64,000 nt of DNA from contig OZ244212.1 in assembly GCA_965216695.1 (NCBI GenBank), forward strand, positions 2,666,001 through 2,730,000, given 5' to 3'. The position numbers and the translations under genes were made by a program. The notes under the pieces are model-generated. The model did not search any database. It was given only the letters and a program-made list of their open reading frames with translations, and was not told where the DNA came from. Of this stretch, positions 51,391 through 59,377 are shown piece after piece. Each line of letters opens with the position of its first letter. The stretch's first letter is position 1. Source of the DNA: G965216695 sp965216695 (GTDB taxonomy: Bacteria; Pseudomonadota; Gammaproteobacteria; Pseudomonadales; Azotimanducaceae).

Positions 51391-53588
51391 GGATTTTTTC
51401 TCTCGATGGACAGCACGTCCGAGATTGTACGCAAACGCCGGATCACCAGCGCCAGATGGTTTCGGTTTTCTACCCCTACCGTGACGGCGACGGTTGTAAC
51501 AGCCGCATTGCGTTCGGCCACGCTGATGTGGTCCAGGCCAGCATTCGAATCGGCGATGCTGGAAGCGATCTCGGCCAGAATGCCCTGCTTGCGGTTCACG
51601 TCGATGCGCAGCGGCGTGGTGTATTCACCTTCTACCGCGTCGGCCCAGTGTGCGGGAATGATCTCTTCGGCCGAGCGGCGGCGAATCTCGACCATGTTGG
51701 GGCACGTTTCGATGTGCACAACGAACCCGCGCCCGGGCGTCATGCGGCCAACGATCTGATCGCCCGGCACGGGACCGCAGCAGCGCCCATAACTGATCAC
51801 GAGCCCTTCGCCGCCGTGAATGGCGACCGGACCACCGCTTTCTACAGTAATTCCCTTGAACTCAGGGTCGTCGGCCGCTAGCAGGCGCTGCGCAACCACG
51901 TACGACATCAGGCGTCCCATGCCGATGCCTTCCAGCAGATCGTCGAGCTTCTTCACGTGAAATTCTTTGAACACGCGCCGCAGCCGGCGGAAATCCAGGT
52001 CGTTGATGCTCTTGTTCTCGGCGGCAAGCGACCGGTTCAACAGCCGCCGGCCGAACGCGATGGAGTCCGACCGCTGTACGTTCTTCAGCGCATGACGGAT
52101 GGCTGCGCGCGCACGGCCGGTTACCACGAACGTTAGCCAGTCGGGGCTGGGATGTGCACCGTCTGCGGTAATCACCTCCACACGTTCGCCGCTCTGCAAC
52201 TGATGCGAAAGTGGTGTCAGATTGCCATCGACCCGGCAGGCAACGCACGTGTTGCCCACGTCTGTGTGCACTCCATAGGCAAAATCCACCGGACAGGCCC
52301 CGCGGGGTAAAGCCATGATGTCGCCCTGCGGGGTGAAGACGTACACCTCATCGGGGAACAGATCGATCTTTACGTTCTCGATGAATTCCAGCGAGTTGCC
52401 CGCGGACTTCTGCAGATCGAGCAGCGACTTCATCCACTGTCGCGCCCGTGCCTGGCTGGTCTGAATGTCTTTGGATGTGCCGTTGCTTTTGTACAGCCAG
52501 TGCGCGGCAATTCCGGTGTCGGCAACGTCCGCCATGGAGTGGGTGCGAATCTGCACTTCGATCGGCACGCCGTGTGTGCTGTAGAGCGTGGTGTGCAGAG
52601 ATTGATATCCGTTCGCTTTCGGAATGGCGATGTAGTCTTTGAACCGGCCCGCTACCGGTTTGTACAGGTTGTGCACAATGCCGAGCACGCGATAGCACTC
52701 GTCCACCTGATCCACGAGAACGCGAAAACCGAAAACATCCATTACTTCCTTGAACGATTTTCGTTGCGCGCGCATCTTGCGGTAGATCGAATACAGGTGC
52801 TTTTCGCGGTGTTCTACCTTAGCGTGAATGCCTTCGCGTTCGAGCGCGTTGGCGAACGCCTGGGACAGTTCTTTCAACATCTCGCGGCGGTTGCCGCGCG
52901 CTGCCTTAACTGCGCGCGCGATGCGGTCGTGGCGCAATGGATAGAGCGCGCGGAATCCAAGTTCTTCGAATTCGACCTTCACGTTGTGCATACCGAGCCG
53001 ATTGGCGATCGGCGCGTAGTAGTCGAGCGTCTCGCGCGCTATCCGGCGACGCTGTTCATCAGACATCACACCGATCGTACGCATGTTGTGCAGACGGTCG
53101 GCCAGCTTGACCATGATGACGCGAATGTCCTTCGCCATGGCCATGGCCATCTTCTGGAAATTCTCCGCCTGCGCTTCGGCGCGGGTGCGAAAAATTTTCG
53201 ATAGCTTGGACACACCGTCGACGATTTCGGCCACGGTCTTGCCGAACCTGTTGGCAAGCTTCTGCTTTCCGACGTCTGCATCTTCGATTACGTCGTGCAG
53301 CAGACCGGCCATTACGGTGTGATGATCCATCCGCATTTCCGCGAGGATTCCGGCGACGGCAAGGGGATGGGTGATGTACGGGTGGCCGGTGCGGCGCAGC
53401 TGGCCCTGGTGTTTGGCGGCTGCGTACTGATACGCGCGGCACACCTGATTAACCTGTCGCTCGTCGAGGTATTCGCCGAGCGCTTCAGTCAGAGATTGGA
53501 TCGTTGCTGGGGCGGCGACGTTCTCCCGCTTGGCGTTTTCAGCCAGACGCGAAAGAAAGTAGGACTCAGAACTCGCCGAATTCTTCAT
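51387..53588 (-). CDS. spoT: bifunctional (p)ppGpp synthetase/hydrolase SpoT
   Basis: 733 residues. Order: HD hydrolase domain with HPLAVAGILAEMRMDHHTVMAGLLHDVIEDADVG, synthetase domain (GFRVLVDQVDECYRVLGIVH, DYIAIPKANGYQSLHTTLYS), TGS domain about residue 390-450 (VYVFTPQGDIMALPRGACPVDFAYGVHTDVG), and a C-terminal zinc-finger-like and ACT part (GRCCGPVPGDQIVG, then LAEIASSIADSNAGL). The HD motif H...HD is intact, so both activities are plausible. Its start lies 23 bases inside the end of rpoZ. Confidence 0.94.
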   Translation of the reverse strand: MKNSASSESYFLSRLAENAKRENVAAPATIQSLTEALGEYLDERQVNQVCRAYQYAAAKHQGQLRRTGHPYITHPLAVAGILAEMRMDHHTVMAGLLHDVIEDADVGKQKLANRFGKTVAEIVDGVSKLSKIFRTRAEAQAENFQKMAMAMAKDIRVIMVKLADRLHNMRTIGVMSDEQRRRIARETLDYYAPIANRLGMHNVKVEFEELGFRALYPLRHDRIARAVKAARGNRREMLKELSQAFANALEREGIHAKVEHREKHLYSIYRKMRAQRKSFKEVMDVFGFRVLVDQVDECYRVLGIVHNLYKPVAGRFKDYIAIPKANGYQSLHTTLYSTHGVPIEVQIRTHSMADVADTGIAAHWLYKSNGTSKDIQTSQARARQWMKSLLDLQKSAGNSLEFIENVKIDLFPDEVYVFTPQGDIMALPRGACPVDFAYGVHTDVGNTCVACRVDGNLTPLSHQLQSGERVEVITADGAHPSPDWLTFVVTGRARAAIRHALKNVQRSDSIAFGRRLLNRSLAAENKSINDLDFRRLRRVFKEFHVKKLDDLLEGIGMGRLMSYVVAQRLLAADDPEFKGITVESGGPVAIHGGEGLVISYGRCCGPVPGDQIVGRMTPGRGFVVHIETCPNMVEIRRRSAEEIIPAHWADAVEGEYTTPLRIDVNRKQGILAEIASSIADSNAGLDHISVAERNAAVTTVAVTVGVENRNHLALVIRRLRTISDVLSIERKNP

Positions 53589-53838
53589 CTCCGATATCGA
53601 ACGTCACTACGATGTCGTCATCCTCGGTGGACACTTCCTGCGCGTCAAGCACCTCGGGCGTGATCAGCCCTTCGGCGATCTCGCGGAGCGCGATCACGGT
53701 GGGTTTGTCGTTCTCTTCCGCCACCATCGGCTCGGAACCGAAGGTGTACATCTGACGGGCGCGCCGGGTGGCGACCATGACCAGGTCGAAACGATTGTCC
53801 ACGTGGTCGAGGCAGTCTTCTACGGTTACGCGGGCCAT
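53566..53838 (-). CDS. rpoZ: RNA polymerase omega subunit
   Basis: 90 residues. MARVTVEDCLDHVDNRFDLVMVATRRARQM is the conserved omega N-terminus, followed by KPTVIALREIAEGLITPEVL. Omega aids assembly of the beta' subunit and ppGpp binding. Located between gmk and spoT as in E. coli and Pseudomonas. Confidence 0.97.
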   Translation of the reverse strand: MARVTVEDCLDHVDNRFDLVMVATRRARQMYTFGSEPMVAEENDKPTVIALREIAEGLITPEVLDAQEVSTEDDDIVVTFDIGDEEFGEF

Positions 53839-53925
53839 TCGGGCCTCCGGGCTGTAACGGGGGCGGGGAGTTTAGCGGCACCTCCGCGGCCTGTACAGGG
53901 CTGCGCGACGGACCTGCGCAGTCGG

Positions 53926-54561
53926 TCAATCAGCCAGCAGATCGTCGATCAGCGGCTTCAGCCGCACGCGCTGTTGCGCCAGGCGTAGCCGCGAGGCTTG
54001 AACCACCGCCAACAGGTCGGCGAGCGCGCGATCGAAATCGTCGTTCACGATCAGATAGTCGAACGCGTGGTACTCCCGCATTTCTGTTACCGCCTGTTCG
54101 GTACGGCGGTTGATGACGTCCGCCGCATCCTGTCCGCGCGTGGTCAGGCGTCGACGCAGTTCGGTCCGGGACGGCGGTAGCACGAACACGCTCACGGTCT
54201 CGGGGTAACGGCTGCGGATCTGCCGAGCTCCCTGCCAGTCGATCTCGAGTACGACATCGACTCCGCTCGCCTGCGTGGTTGCCACCGCGCTCGCTGACGT
54301 TCCGTACAGATGGCCGAAGACTTCCGCGTGCTCCAGGAATGCGTCTTCGTCGATCATGCGGCGGAACAGGGCGTCGTCCACGAAGTGATAGTTTTCACCG
54401 TCAATCTCGCCGGGTCGGCGTTGCCGGGTGGTGTGCGACACTGCGGCCTGCAAACCCGGGTCCGCGTCGAGCGCTGCGCGAACGAGCGACGTTTTCCCTG
54501 CGCCTGATGGTGCGGACACGACGAACAGACATCGTTCGAACTGGTGCGGGCTGGTGCTCAT
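53926..54561 (-). CDS. gmk: guanylate kinase
   Basis: 211 residues. P-loop SAPSGAGKTSLVRAAL, the GMP-binding block VSHTTRQRRPGEIDGENYHFV, EHAEVFGHLYGTS and VVLEIDWQGARQI. It phosphorylates GMP to GDP with ATP. The start overlaps the yicC stop by ATGA, so the two are translationally coupled. Confidence 0.96.
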   Translation of the reverse strand: MSTSPHQFERCLFVVSAPSGAGKTSLVRAALDADPGLQAAVSHTTRQRRPGEIDGENYHFVDDALFRRMIDEDAFLEHAEVFGHLYGTSASAVATTQASGVDVVLEIDWQGARQIRSRYPETVSVFVLPPSRTELRRRLTTRGQDAADVINRRTEQAVTEMREYHAFDYLIVNDDFDRALADLLAVVQASRLRLAQQRVRLKPLIDDLLAD

Positions 54562-55418
54562 TCCACGTTTTGAACCTGTTCGCGGATCTGTTCGATCGCA
54601 ACTTTCAGATCCACCGCAATCTGAGACAACTCGGGTAGGAACGCTTTGGAACCGAGCGTGTTGGCTTCGCGGTTGAACTCCTGGGTCAGAAAGTCGAGCC
54701 GCCGGCCGTGCGGCCCCTGCTGGGCCAGGTTCGTCCGTGCTTCCCGGGTGTGGATCTTCAGTCGATCGAGTTCTTCGGCAACATCGGCTTTCTGCGCGAG
54801 TATTGCGACTTCCTGTTCAAGGCGTTGCGCATCCAGCGTTACGCCGAGTTCCGCGACACGATCGCGCAGGCGCTGCTGCAACTGACCCGCCGCGCCGTTT
54901 GCGATTTCAGCAGCCTGATCGGTCAATGAATCCACGGTGTCCAGGCGCTCACGAATCGCCTCATTGAGCGCGCCACCCTCGCGCGCGCGATGTGACACGA
55001 GGTCGCCGATTGTTCGATCGAAGAGTTCGCCAATACTTGCGTGAAGCTCATCGTCTGAGCCTTCGTCGGTATTGAGAATGCCCGGCCACCGGAGGATATC
55101 CAGCGATGTGGGGGCCGCCACCTCGGGGGAGTCGCGGCGCACCTGTTCCAGCGTTGCCAGCAGTTTCAGCAGCGCCTGGCGATTGATCTGCGCAGTGACG
55201 TCCGTTGCTTGCTCGATCCGTAGCGTGCAATCCACTTTGCCGCGGTGCAGGCGTGACCGGATACGCTGGCGCAGGTCATGCTCCAACGAACGTAAGCCGT
55301 CGGGCATGCGGAATTGAATCTCGAGAAAGCGGTGGTTGACGGAGCGCAGCTCGCAGATCAGTTCCATGGCTTTGAACGAATGCTGACATCGCGCAAAAGC
55401 TGTCATGCTCTGCACCAT
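54558..55418 (-). CDS. yicC: YicC-family endoribonuclease
   Basis: 286 residues. N-terminus MVQSMTAFARCQ and SVNHRFLEIQFRMPDGLRSLE, and the C-terminus LAQQGPHGRRLDFLTQEFNREANTLGSKA, are family signatures. YicC has been described as a metal-dependent RNase involved in small-RNA turnover. A frame extension to 56210 exists but runs antisense to rph. It is divergent from rph, as in E. coli. Confidence 0.93.
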   Translation of the reverse strand: MVQSMTAFARCQHSFKAMELICELRSVNHRFLEIQFRMPDGLRSLEHDLRQRIRSRLHRGKVDCTLRIEQATDVTAQINRQALLKLLATLEQVRRDSPEVAAPTSLDILRWPGILNTDEGSDDELHASIGELFDRTIGDLVSHRAREGGALNEAIRERLDTVDSLTDQAAEIANGAAGQLQQRLRDRVAELGVTLDAQRLEQEVAILAQKADVAEELDRLKIHTREARTNLAQQGPHGRRLDFLTQEFNREANTLGSKAFLPELSQIAVDLKVAIEQIREQVQNVE

Positions 55419-55529
55419 CAAACCACTCCGAGCGCTTGAAACGTCGATTCTAGCGCATGCGCAGGCGATCGGCTTGACCTCGCTGCGTTGCACGTTAGTT
55501 TGTGCGCCGCCATCAAGCGGAGAAAAATT

Positions 55530-56261
55530 GTGGATGACTCGGATCGGTCGCAACAGCAGAGACCGAGTGGACGCGCGCCGGATCAGTTGCGCGACGTGGT
55601 GATTACGCCGCACTTCACGCGCCATGCCGCAGGTTCGGTTCTGATCGAGTGCGGGGAGACGCGGGTTATCTGCACGGCGTGTCTGGAAGGCGGTGTACCG
55701 GGGTTTCTGCGTGGCCAGGGTCGCGGCTGGCTCACGGCGGAGTACGGCATGCTTCCGGGCGCGACGCACGACCGGAACGACCGCGAAGCGGCGCGGGGGA
55801 AGCAGGGCGGACGCACGGTGGAGATTCAGCGGTTGATCGGGCGGTCGCTTCGAGCAGCCGTCGATCTGGACGCGCTCGGGGAACGTACCATGAAGATCGA
55901 CTGCGACGTGATCCAGGCAGACGGAGGAACCCGCACTGCGTCGATTACCGGTGCCTGCGTAGCGGTGTGGCTCGCGCTCTCCAGAAACGATCTTTCGGAT
56001 GCGTTTCGCGGCTGGATTGCATCCGTGTCGGTAGGCATATGGCGCGGTATGCCGGTGCTCGATCTCGATTACCCGGAAGACTCCAACGCCGACACCGACA
56101 TGAACGTAGTGGCGCGGGACTCCGCGGGTTTTATCGAGATTCAGGGTACGGCCGAGCAGTCGCCGTTCGATGCTGAGGAGCTGAATGCGATGCTCTCGCT
56201 GGCGCGCCACGGTGTGTCGGGCCTGTTTGACATGCAGAAACGCGTGGCAGCGAGCGCATGA
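55530..56261 (+). CDS. rph: ribonuclease PH
   Basis: 243 residues. After a short polar start the conserved RPSGRAPDQLRDVVITPHFTRHAAGSVLIECGETRVICTA appears. The phosphate-binding arginines are in FLRGQGRGWLTAEYGMLPGATHDRNDREA and GRTVEIQRLIGRSLRA. It trims tRNA 3' ends by phosphorolysis. Start: GTG at 55530 with GGAG eight bases upstream. Its stop overlaps the pyrE start (ATGA), so pyrE expression is coupled. Confidence 0.94.
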   Translation: MDDSDRSQQQRPSGRAPDQLRDVVITPHFTRHAAGSVLIECGETRVICTACLEGGVPGFLRGQGRGWLTAEYGMLPGATHDRNDREAARGKQGGRTVEIQRLIGRSLRAAVDLDALGERTMKIDCDVIQADGGTRTASITGACVAVWLALSRNDLSDAFRGWIASVSVGIWRGMPVLDLDYPEDSNADTDMNVVARDSAGFIEIQGTAEQSPFDAEELNAMLSLARHGVSGLFDMQKRVAASA

Positions 56262-56908
56262 GCAGTGACACGAAACTCCTGGAGATACTCATAGCCGAGG
56301 GCGTACTGCAGTTTGGCCGGTTCACGCTCAAGTCGGGACGCGTGAGTCCGTATTTCTTCAATATGGGAAAACTCAATGGCGGCGAAGCCATCTCGATGCT
56401 CGGTGATGCATTCGCCCGCCGGATTGCGGAGCACGGTCTCGCTGGAGACGTGGTTTTCGGCCCGGCCTACAAGGGCATACCGTTGTGCGTAGCGACAGTC
56501 ATTGCGCTGCATCGCCGCGGGTCGAGCGCAGAGTTTGCGTTCAATCGCAAAGAGGCCAAGACGCATGGCGAGGGTGGCAGCCTGATCGGTGCGAGCCTGG
56601 AGGGTCGCGACGTGATTCTGGTGGACGACGTGCTAACCGCAGGCACGGCGCTTCGTGAGGCGATCGCGTTGGTTGAGGCGCAGGGCGGACGGATATCGGG
56701 TGTAGTGATTGGGCTCGACCGACAGGAAAAGACCGACGCCGGAACGACGGCTGTGAAAGCACTGGCGGCGCAAACCGGGGTGCCGGTGGTGAGCGTGCTC
56801 AGTCTGGAAAATGTGATCCAGTTCCTGGATTCCGCGGACCTGGATCACGAAAATCAATCGCTGACCGGGGAGATATTGAATTACCGGAATCAGTACTGTG
56901 AACTCTAG
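56258..56908 (+). CDS. pyrE: orotate phosphoribosyltransferase
   Basis: 216 residues. It contains FTLKSGRVSPYFFNMG, FGPAYKGIPL, the catalytic-loop segment FNRKEAKTHGEGGSLIGA and the PRPP loop VILVDDVLTAGTALREA. It makes OMP in pyrimidine synthesis. In the same operon as rph, unlike the Pseudomonas order where crc intervenes. Confidence 0.96.
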   Translation: MSSDTKLLEILIAEGVLQFGRFTLKSGRVSPYFFNMGKLNGGEAISMLGDAFARRIAEHGLAGDVVFGPAYKGIPLCVATVIALHRRGSSAEFAFNRKEAKTHGEGGSLIGASLEGRDVILVDDVLTAGTALREAIALVEAQGGRISGVVIGLDRQEKTDAGTTAVKALAAQTGVPVVSVLSLENVIQFLDSADLDHENQSLTGEILNYRNQYCEL

Positions 56909-56953
56909 TCACCGCGCACCTACAGTGGTCTAACAAGCCGACTGGGTGGCGAA

Positions 56954-56994
56954 ACCGGATCGGGCTGGCACCCTGTGTTCGAATCCGATCCGGT
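56954..56994. repeat. inverted repeat after pyrE
   Basis: ACCGGATCGG (56954-56963) and CCGATCCGGT (56985-56994) are perfect 10-base arms around a 21-base loop. It lies 45 bases past the pyrE stop in a 180-base gap. There is no T-run, so an intrinsic terminator is unlikely. It may be a regulator site or a chance event. The loop contains a GTTCGAATCC string but no tRNA stem pairs around it. Confidence 0.3.
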
Positions 56995-57087
56995 ACATTG
57001 CGCTGTTCCGCCGTACTAAATGGCCAGGGCTTGTTGGTAACGGCTTGTGGATAACGGTTACGGACTGACACGGGTAGAAACGAACGG

Positions 57088-57852
57088 ATGTACCGACGGA
57101 TGTACCTAAAGAGACGTCTGACAACTCGTTGTGTGACAACGCGACGTGTTTCTCGGTGGCCGATGCTCGGAGCATGTTGGCTCGCAACGGCGTTGACGCT
57201 CGTTGCAGTGGCATCGCCTGCGGAGGCCGCACGCCTGTATCGTTTCATCAATGACAGCGGCCAGACCGAAATATCGCACGCAGTGCCGAATCATCTGGTG
57301 CGTCGCGGTTACGAAGTTGTGGACTCCAACACGGGTCGCGTGGTGCAAGTTGTGGAACCGCAGATGACCCCGGCGCAGATCGCGGCCAAAGAGGCGCGCG
57401 AACAGCGCACACAGCAGTGCGAACAATTGAAAGCCCGCGTGCTCAACATGTACGCGTCGTTGGCCGACATTGACTACGCAGAGTCGAAAACACTGGAATC
57501 CATTGATACGCGCCTGGCAAACGCGGAGGTCAACCTGCAGCATCTCCGCAACCAGCAACGCGATCTCGAAGACCGGGCCGCCCGAGCCGAACGCGGCGGT
57601 GACGTGTTGAGCGACATCCTCAAGGGCAACATCGCGCGAGCCGAAATCCAGATCGCAAACCTCGAGCAGGAGATGGTGCTTCGTAAGGACGAACGCGACG
57701 ATGTCCGGGTGCGGTTCGAACAGGACCGGCAGACGTTTCAGAGCGATTCGGAATGCCGCATGATCAAAGACGGGGTCGAGCTGGACGTTGTTTCGATGGT
57801 CGCGGATGCGGAAAGCTCACCGGATCTCGTCGACAGTTCAAGCTCGGGCTGA
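57088..57852 (+). CDS. exported DUF4124 protein with coiled coil
   Basis: 254 residues from the first ATG; in-frame ATGs at 57100 and 57163 are alternatives, and the last gives a conventional signal peptide ending ASPAEA. Next comes a DUF4124-type strand pair ARLYRFINDSGQTEISHAVP. Residues about 120-210 are a long charged coiled coil with heptad pattern (DTRLANAEVNLQHLRNQQRD). Probably periplasmic; function unknown. It converges on slmA, with a 16-base gap. Confidence 0.75.
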   Translation: MYRRMYLKRRLTTRCVTTRRVSRWPMLGACWLATALTLVAVASPAEAARLYRFINDSGQTEISHAVPNHLVRRGYEVVDSNTGRVVQVVEPQMTPAQIAAKEAREQRTQQCEQLKARVLNMYASLADIDYAESKTLESIDTRLANAEVNLQHLRNQQRDLEDRAARAERGGDVLSDILKGNIARAEIQIANLEQEMVLRKDERDDVRVRFEQDRQTFQSDSECRMIKDGVELDVVSMVADAESSPDLVDSSSSG

Positions 57853-57868
57853 CGCCCGGTTCTGAGTT

Positions 57869-58462
57869 TCAGGCGTTCCTCGCCTGGAATATTCCGGCGC
57901 AGACCATACGCCACTGTTCTTCCCAGTCCGCCGTGGGCGGATGCTTGAAATCACTTCGTACGAACTGATTTATGCGTCCGTCTGCGATGGCGATCAGAAG
58001 GTTTGCGGTCGCCTGATAACTCAGTTGCGGCGACGGCACCTGGGTGATTGCCCAATCGCGGAGCATCTGGCGCAACAGCGTTTCCATTCGGTTGAACACC
58101 TGACGCATGCGTACACGCAGCCGTTCCGTTTCACCTTGCAACGCATCGCCCGCGAGCAGCCGGGCGAAACCCGGGTTGCGCTCTGCGAAGGTAAGCACCA
58201 GCGTCAGCAGAGCGCCGCAGCGTGACTCAATGCTCTCCTCCAGTTCGGCGATCCTGTTCGCGCGCGAGAACAGGCTATCTTCGATGAACTCGATCAGTCC
58301 TTCGAGCATCTTGGTCTTGCTGGGAAAGTGGCGGTAGAGGGCGGCTTCCGATACGCCCACCTCGCGCGCCAGCGCGGCGGTGGTTATGCGCTCGCCGGGC
58401 TGGGTCTCCAGCATCAGCGCCAGCGCCTGCAGAATCTGTTCTTTGCGGTTTCCCCTAGCCAC
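57869..58462 (-). CDS. slmA: nucleoid occlusion factor SlmA (TetR fold)
   Basis: 197 residues, close to the 198 of E. coli SlmA. The DNA-binding part NRKEQILQALALMLET, ITTAALAREVGVSEAALYRHFPSKTKMLEGLIEFIEDSL is nearly the E. coli pattern, and the C-terminus has FVRSDFKHPPTADWEEQW. It binds nucleoid sites and blocks FtsZ ring assembly over DNA. The start is probably GTG at 58462, eight bases inside the argB end; the frame extends further upstream inside argB without homology. Confidence 0.93.
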   Translation of the reverse strand: MARGNRKEQILQALALMLETQPGERITTAALAREVGVSEAALYRHFPSKTKMLEGLIEFIEDSLFSRANRIAELEESIESRCGALLTLVLTFAERNPGFARLLAGDALQGETERLRVRMRQVFNRMETLLRQMLRDWAITQVPSPQLSYQATANLLIAIADGRINQFVRSDFKHPPTADWEEQWRMVCAGIFQARNA

Positions 58463-59360
58463 CGGTGATCTGGGTCCCGATGCCCGCATCGGTGAAGATT
58501 TCCAGCAGCAGGGCGTGTGGAACGCGGCCATCGATAATCTGGGCGCTTGCAACGCCCTGGTCGAGGGCGTCGAGCGCGCATTGGGTTTTTGGAAGCATGC
58601 CACCGGAGATCGTGCCGTCGTCGATCAGCGCGCGAACCTGTGATGGGTCGAGACCGGTCACCGTGTTTCCCTCCGGATCCGTCACACCCGGCGTATTGGT
58701 GATCAGAATCAGCTTCTCGGCGCGTAGCGCGCCGGCCAGTGCGCCAGCCACCAGGTCTGCGTTGATATTGAACGATTCACCCTGGCTGCCGACACCGATC
58801 GGTGCAATCACCGGAATGAAATGCGCGTGGGTGAGCGTGTCGAGTACGCTCGTGTCTGTGCGTACGACTTCTCCGACGTGCCCGATGTCAATGATCTCGG
58901 GTGCCGCGAGTTCCGGATTCTCGGCGCTCGTGGTCGACAGCTTCAGTTGCCTTGCAGAAATCAGTCCGCCGTCTTTGCCGGTAATGCCAACGGCCCGGCC
59001 GCCGTGACTATTGATCAATGAGACGATGTCCTGGTTGACCAGACCGCCCAGCACCATCTCCACCACGTCCATGGTTGCGGCGTCAGTCACGCGCAGCCCG
59101 TCTACGAAGCGCGTCGGTATGTCCAGCCGCTCGAGCAGGTCGCCGATTTGCGGTCCGCCCCCGTGAACGACGATCGGGTTCATGCCTACGAGCTTCATCA
59201 GCACGATGTCGCGGGCGAACGAGCGCTTCAGTGCTTCGTCCACCATCGCGTTGCCGCCGTACTTGATCACGAACGTTGCCCCGTGGAACTGCTGAATGTA
59301 GGGCAGCGCTTCGGTCAGAACGCTTGCGATGGCCTCGGGTTCGTGGCGACGCGTAGGCAT
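58455..59360 (-). CDS. argB: acetylglutamate kinase
   Basis: 301 residues. Key stretches: FVIKYGGNAM, VVHGGGPQIGDLLERL, GLRVTD, NINADLVAGALAGALRAEKLILITNTPGV and GGMLPK. It catalyses the second step of arginine synthesis. The ATG at 59360 has GAGAGG upstream and 17 bases separate it from algC, the Pseudomonas-type algC-argB pairing. The long N-terminal region before FVIKYGG resembles arginine-inhibited forms. Confidence 0.95.
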   Translation of the reverse strand: MPTRRHEPEAIASVLTEALPYIQQFHGATFVIKYGGNAMVDEALKRSFARDIVLMKLVGMNPIVVHGGGPQIGDLLERLDIPTRFVDGLRVTDAATMDVVEMVLGGLVNQDIVSLINSHGGRAVGITGKDGGLISARQLKLSTTSAENPELAAPEIIDIGHVGEVVRTDTSVLDTLTHAHFIPVIAPIGVGSQGESFNINADLVAGALAGALRAEKLILITNTPGVTDPEGNTVTGLDPSQVRALIDDGTISGGMLPKTQCALDALDQGVASAQIIDGRVPHALLLEIFTDAGIGTQITGG

Positions 59361-59377
59361 GCGATTCCTCTCGGCAA

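Noticed and set aside
55419..56210. Upstream extension of the yicC frame to 550 codons
   Set aside because: The extra 264 codons lie antisense to rph, and the MVQSMTAFAR start matches the family N-terminus exactly.
56977..56986. GTTCGAATCC string resembling a tRNA T-loop
   Set aside because: The five bases on each side do not pair, and no acceptor, D or anticodon arms can be formed around it. It lies in the loop of the inverted repeat after pyrE.
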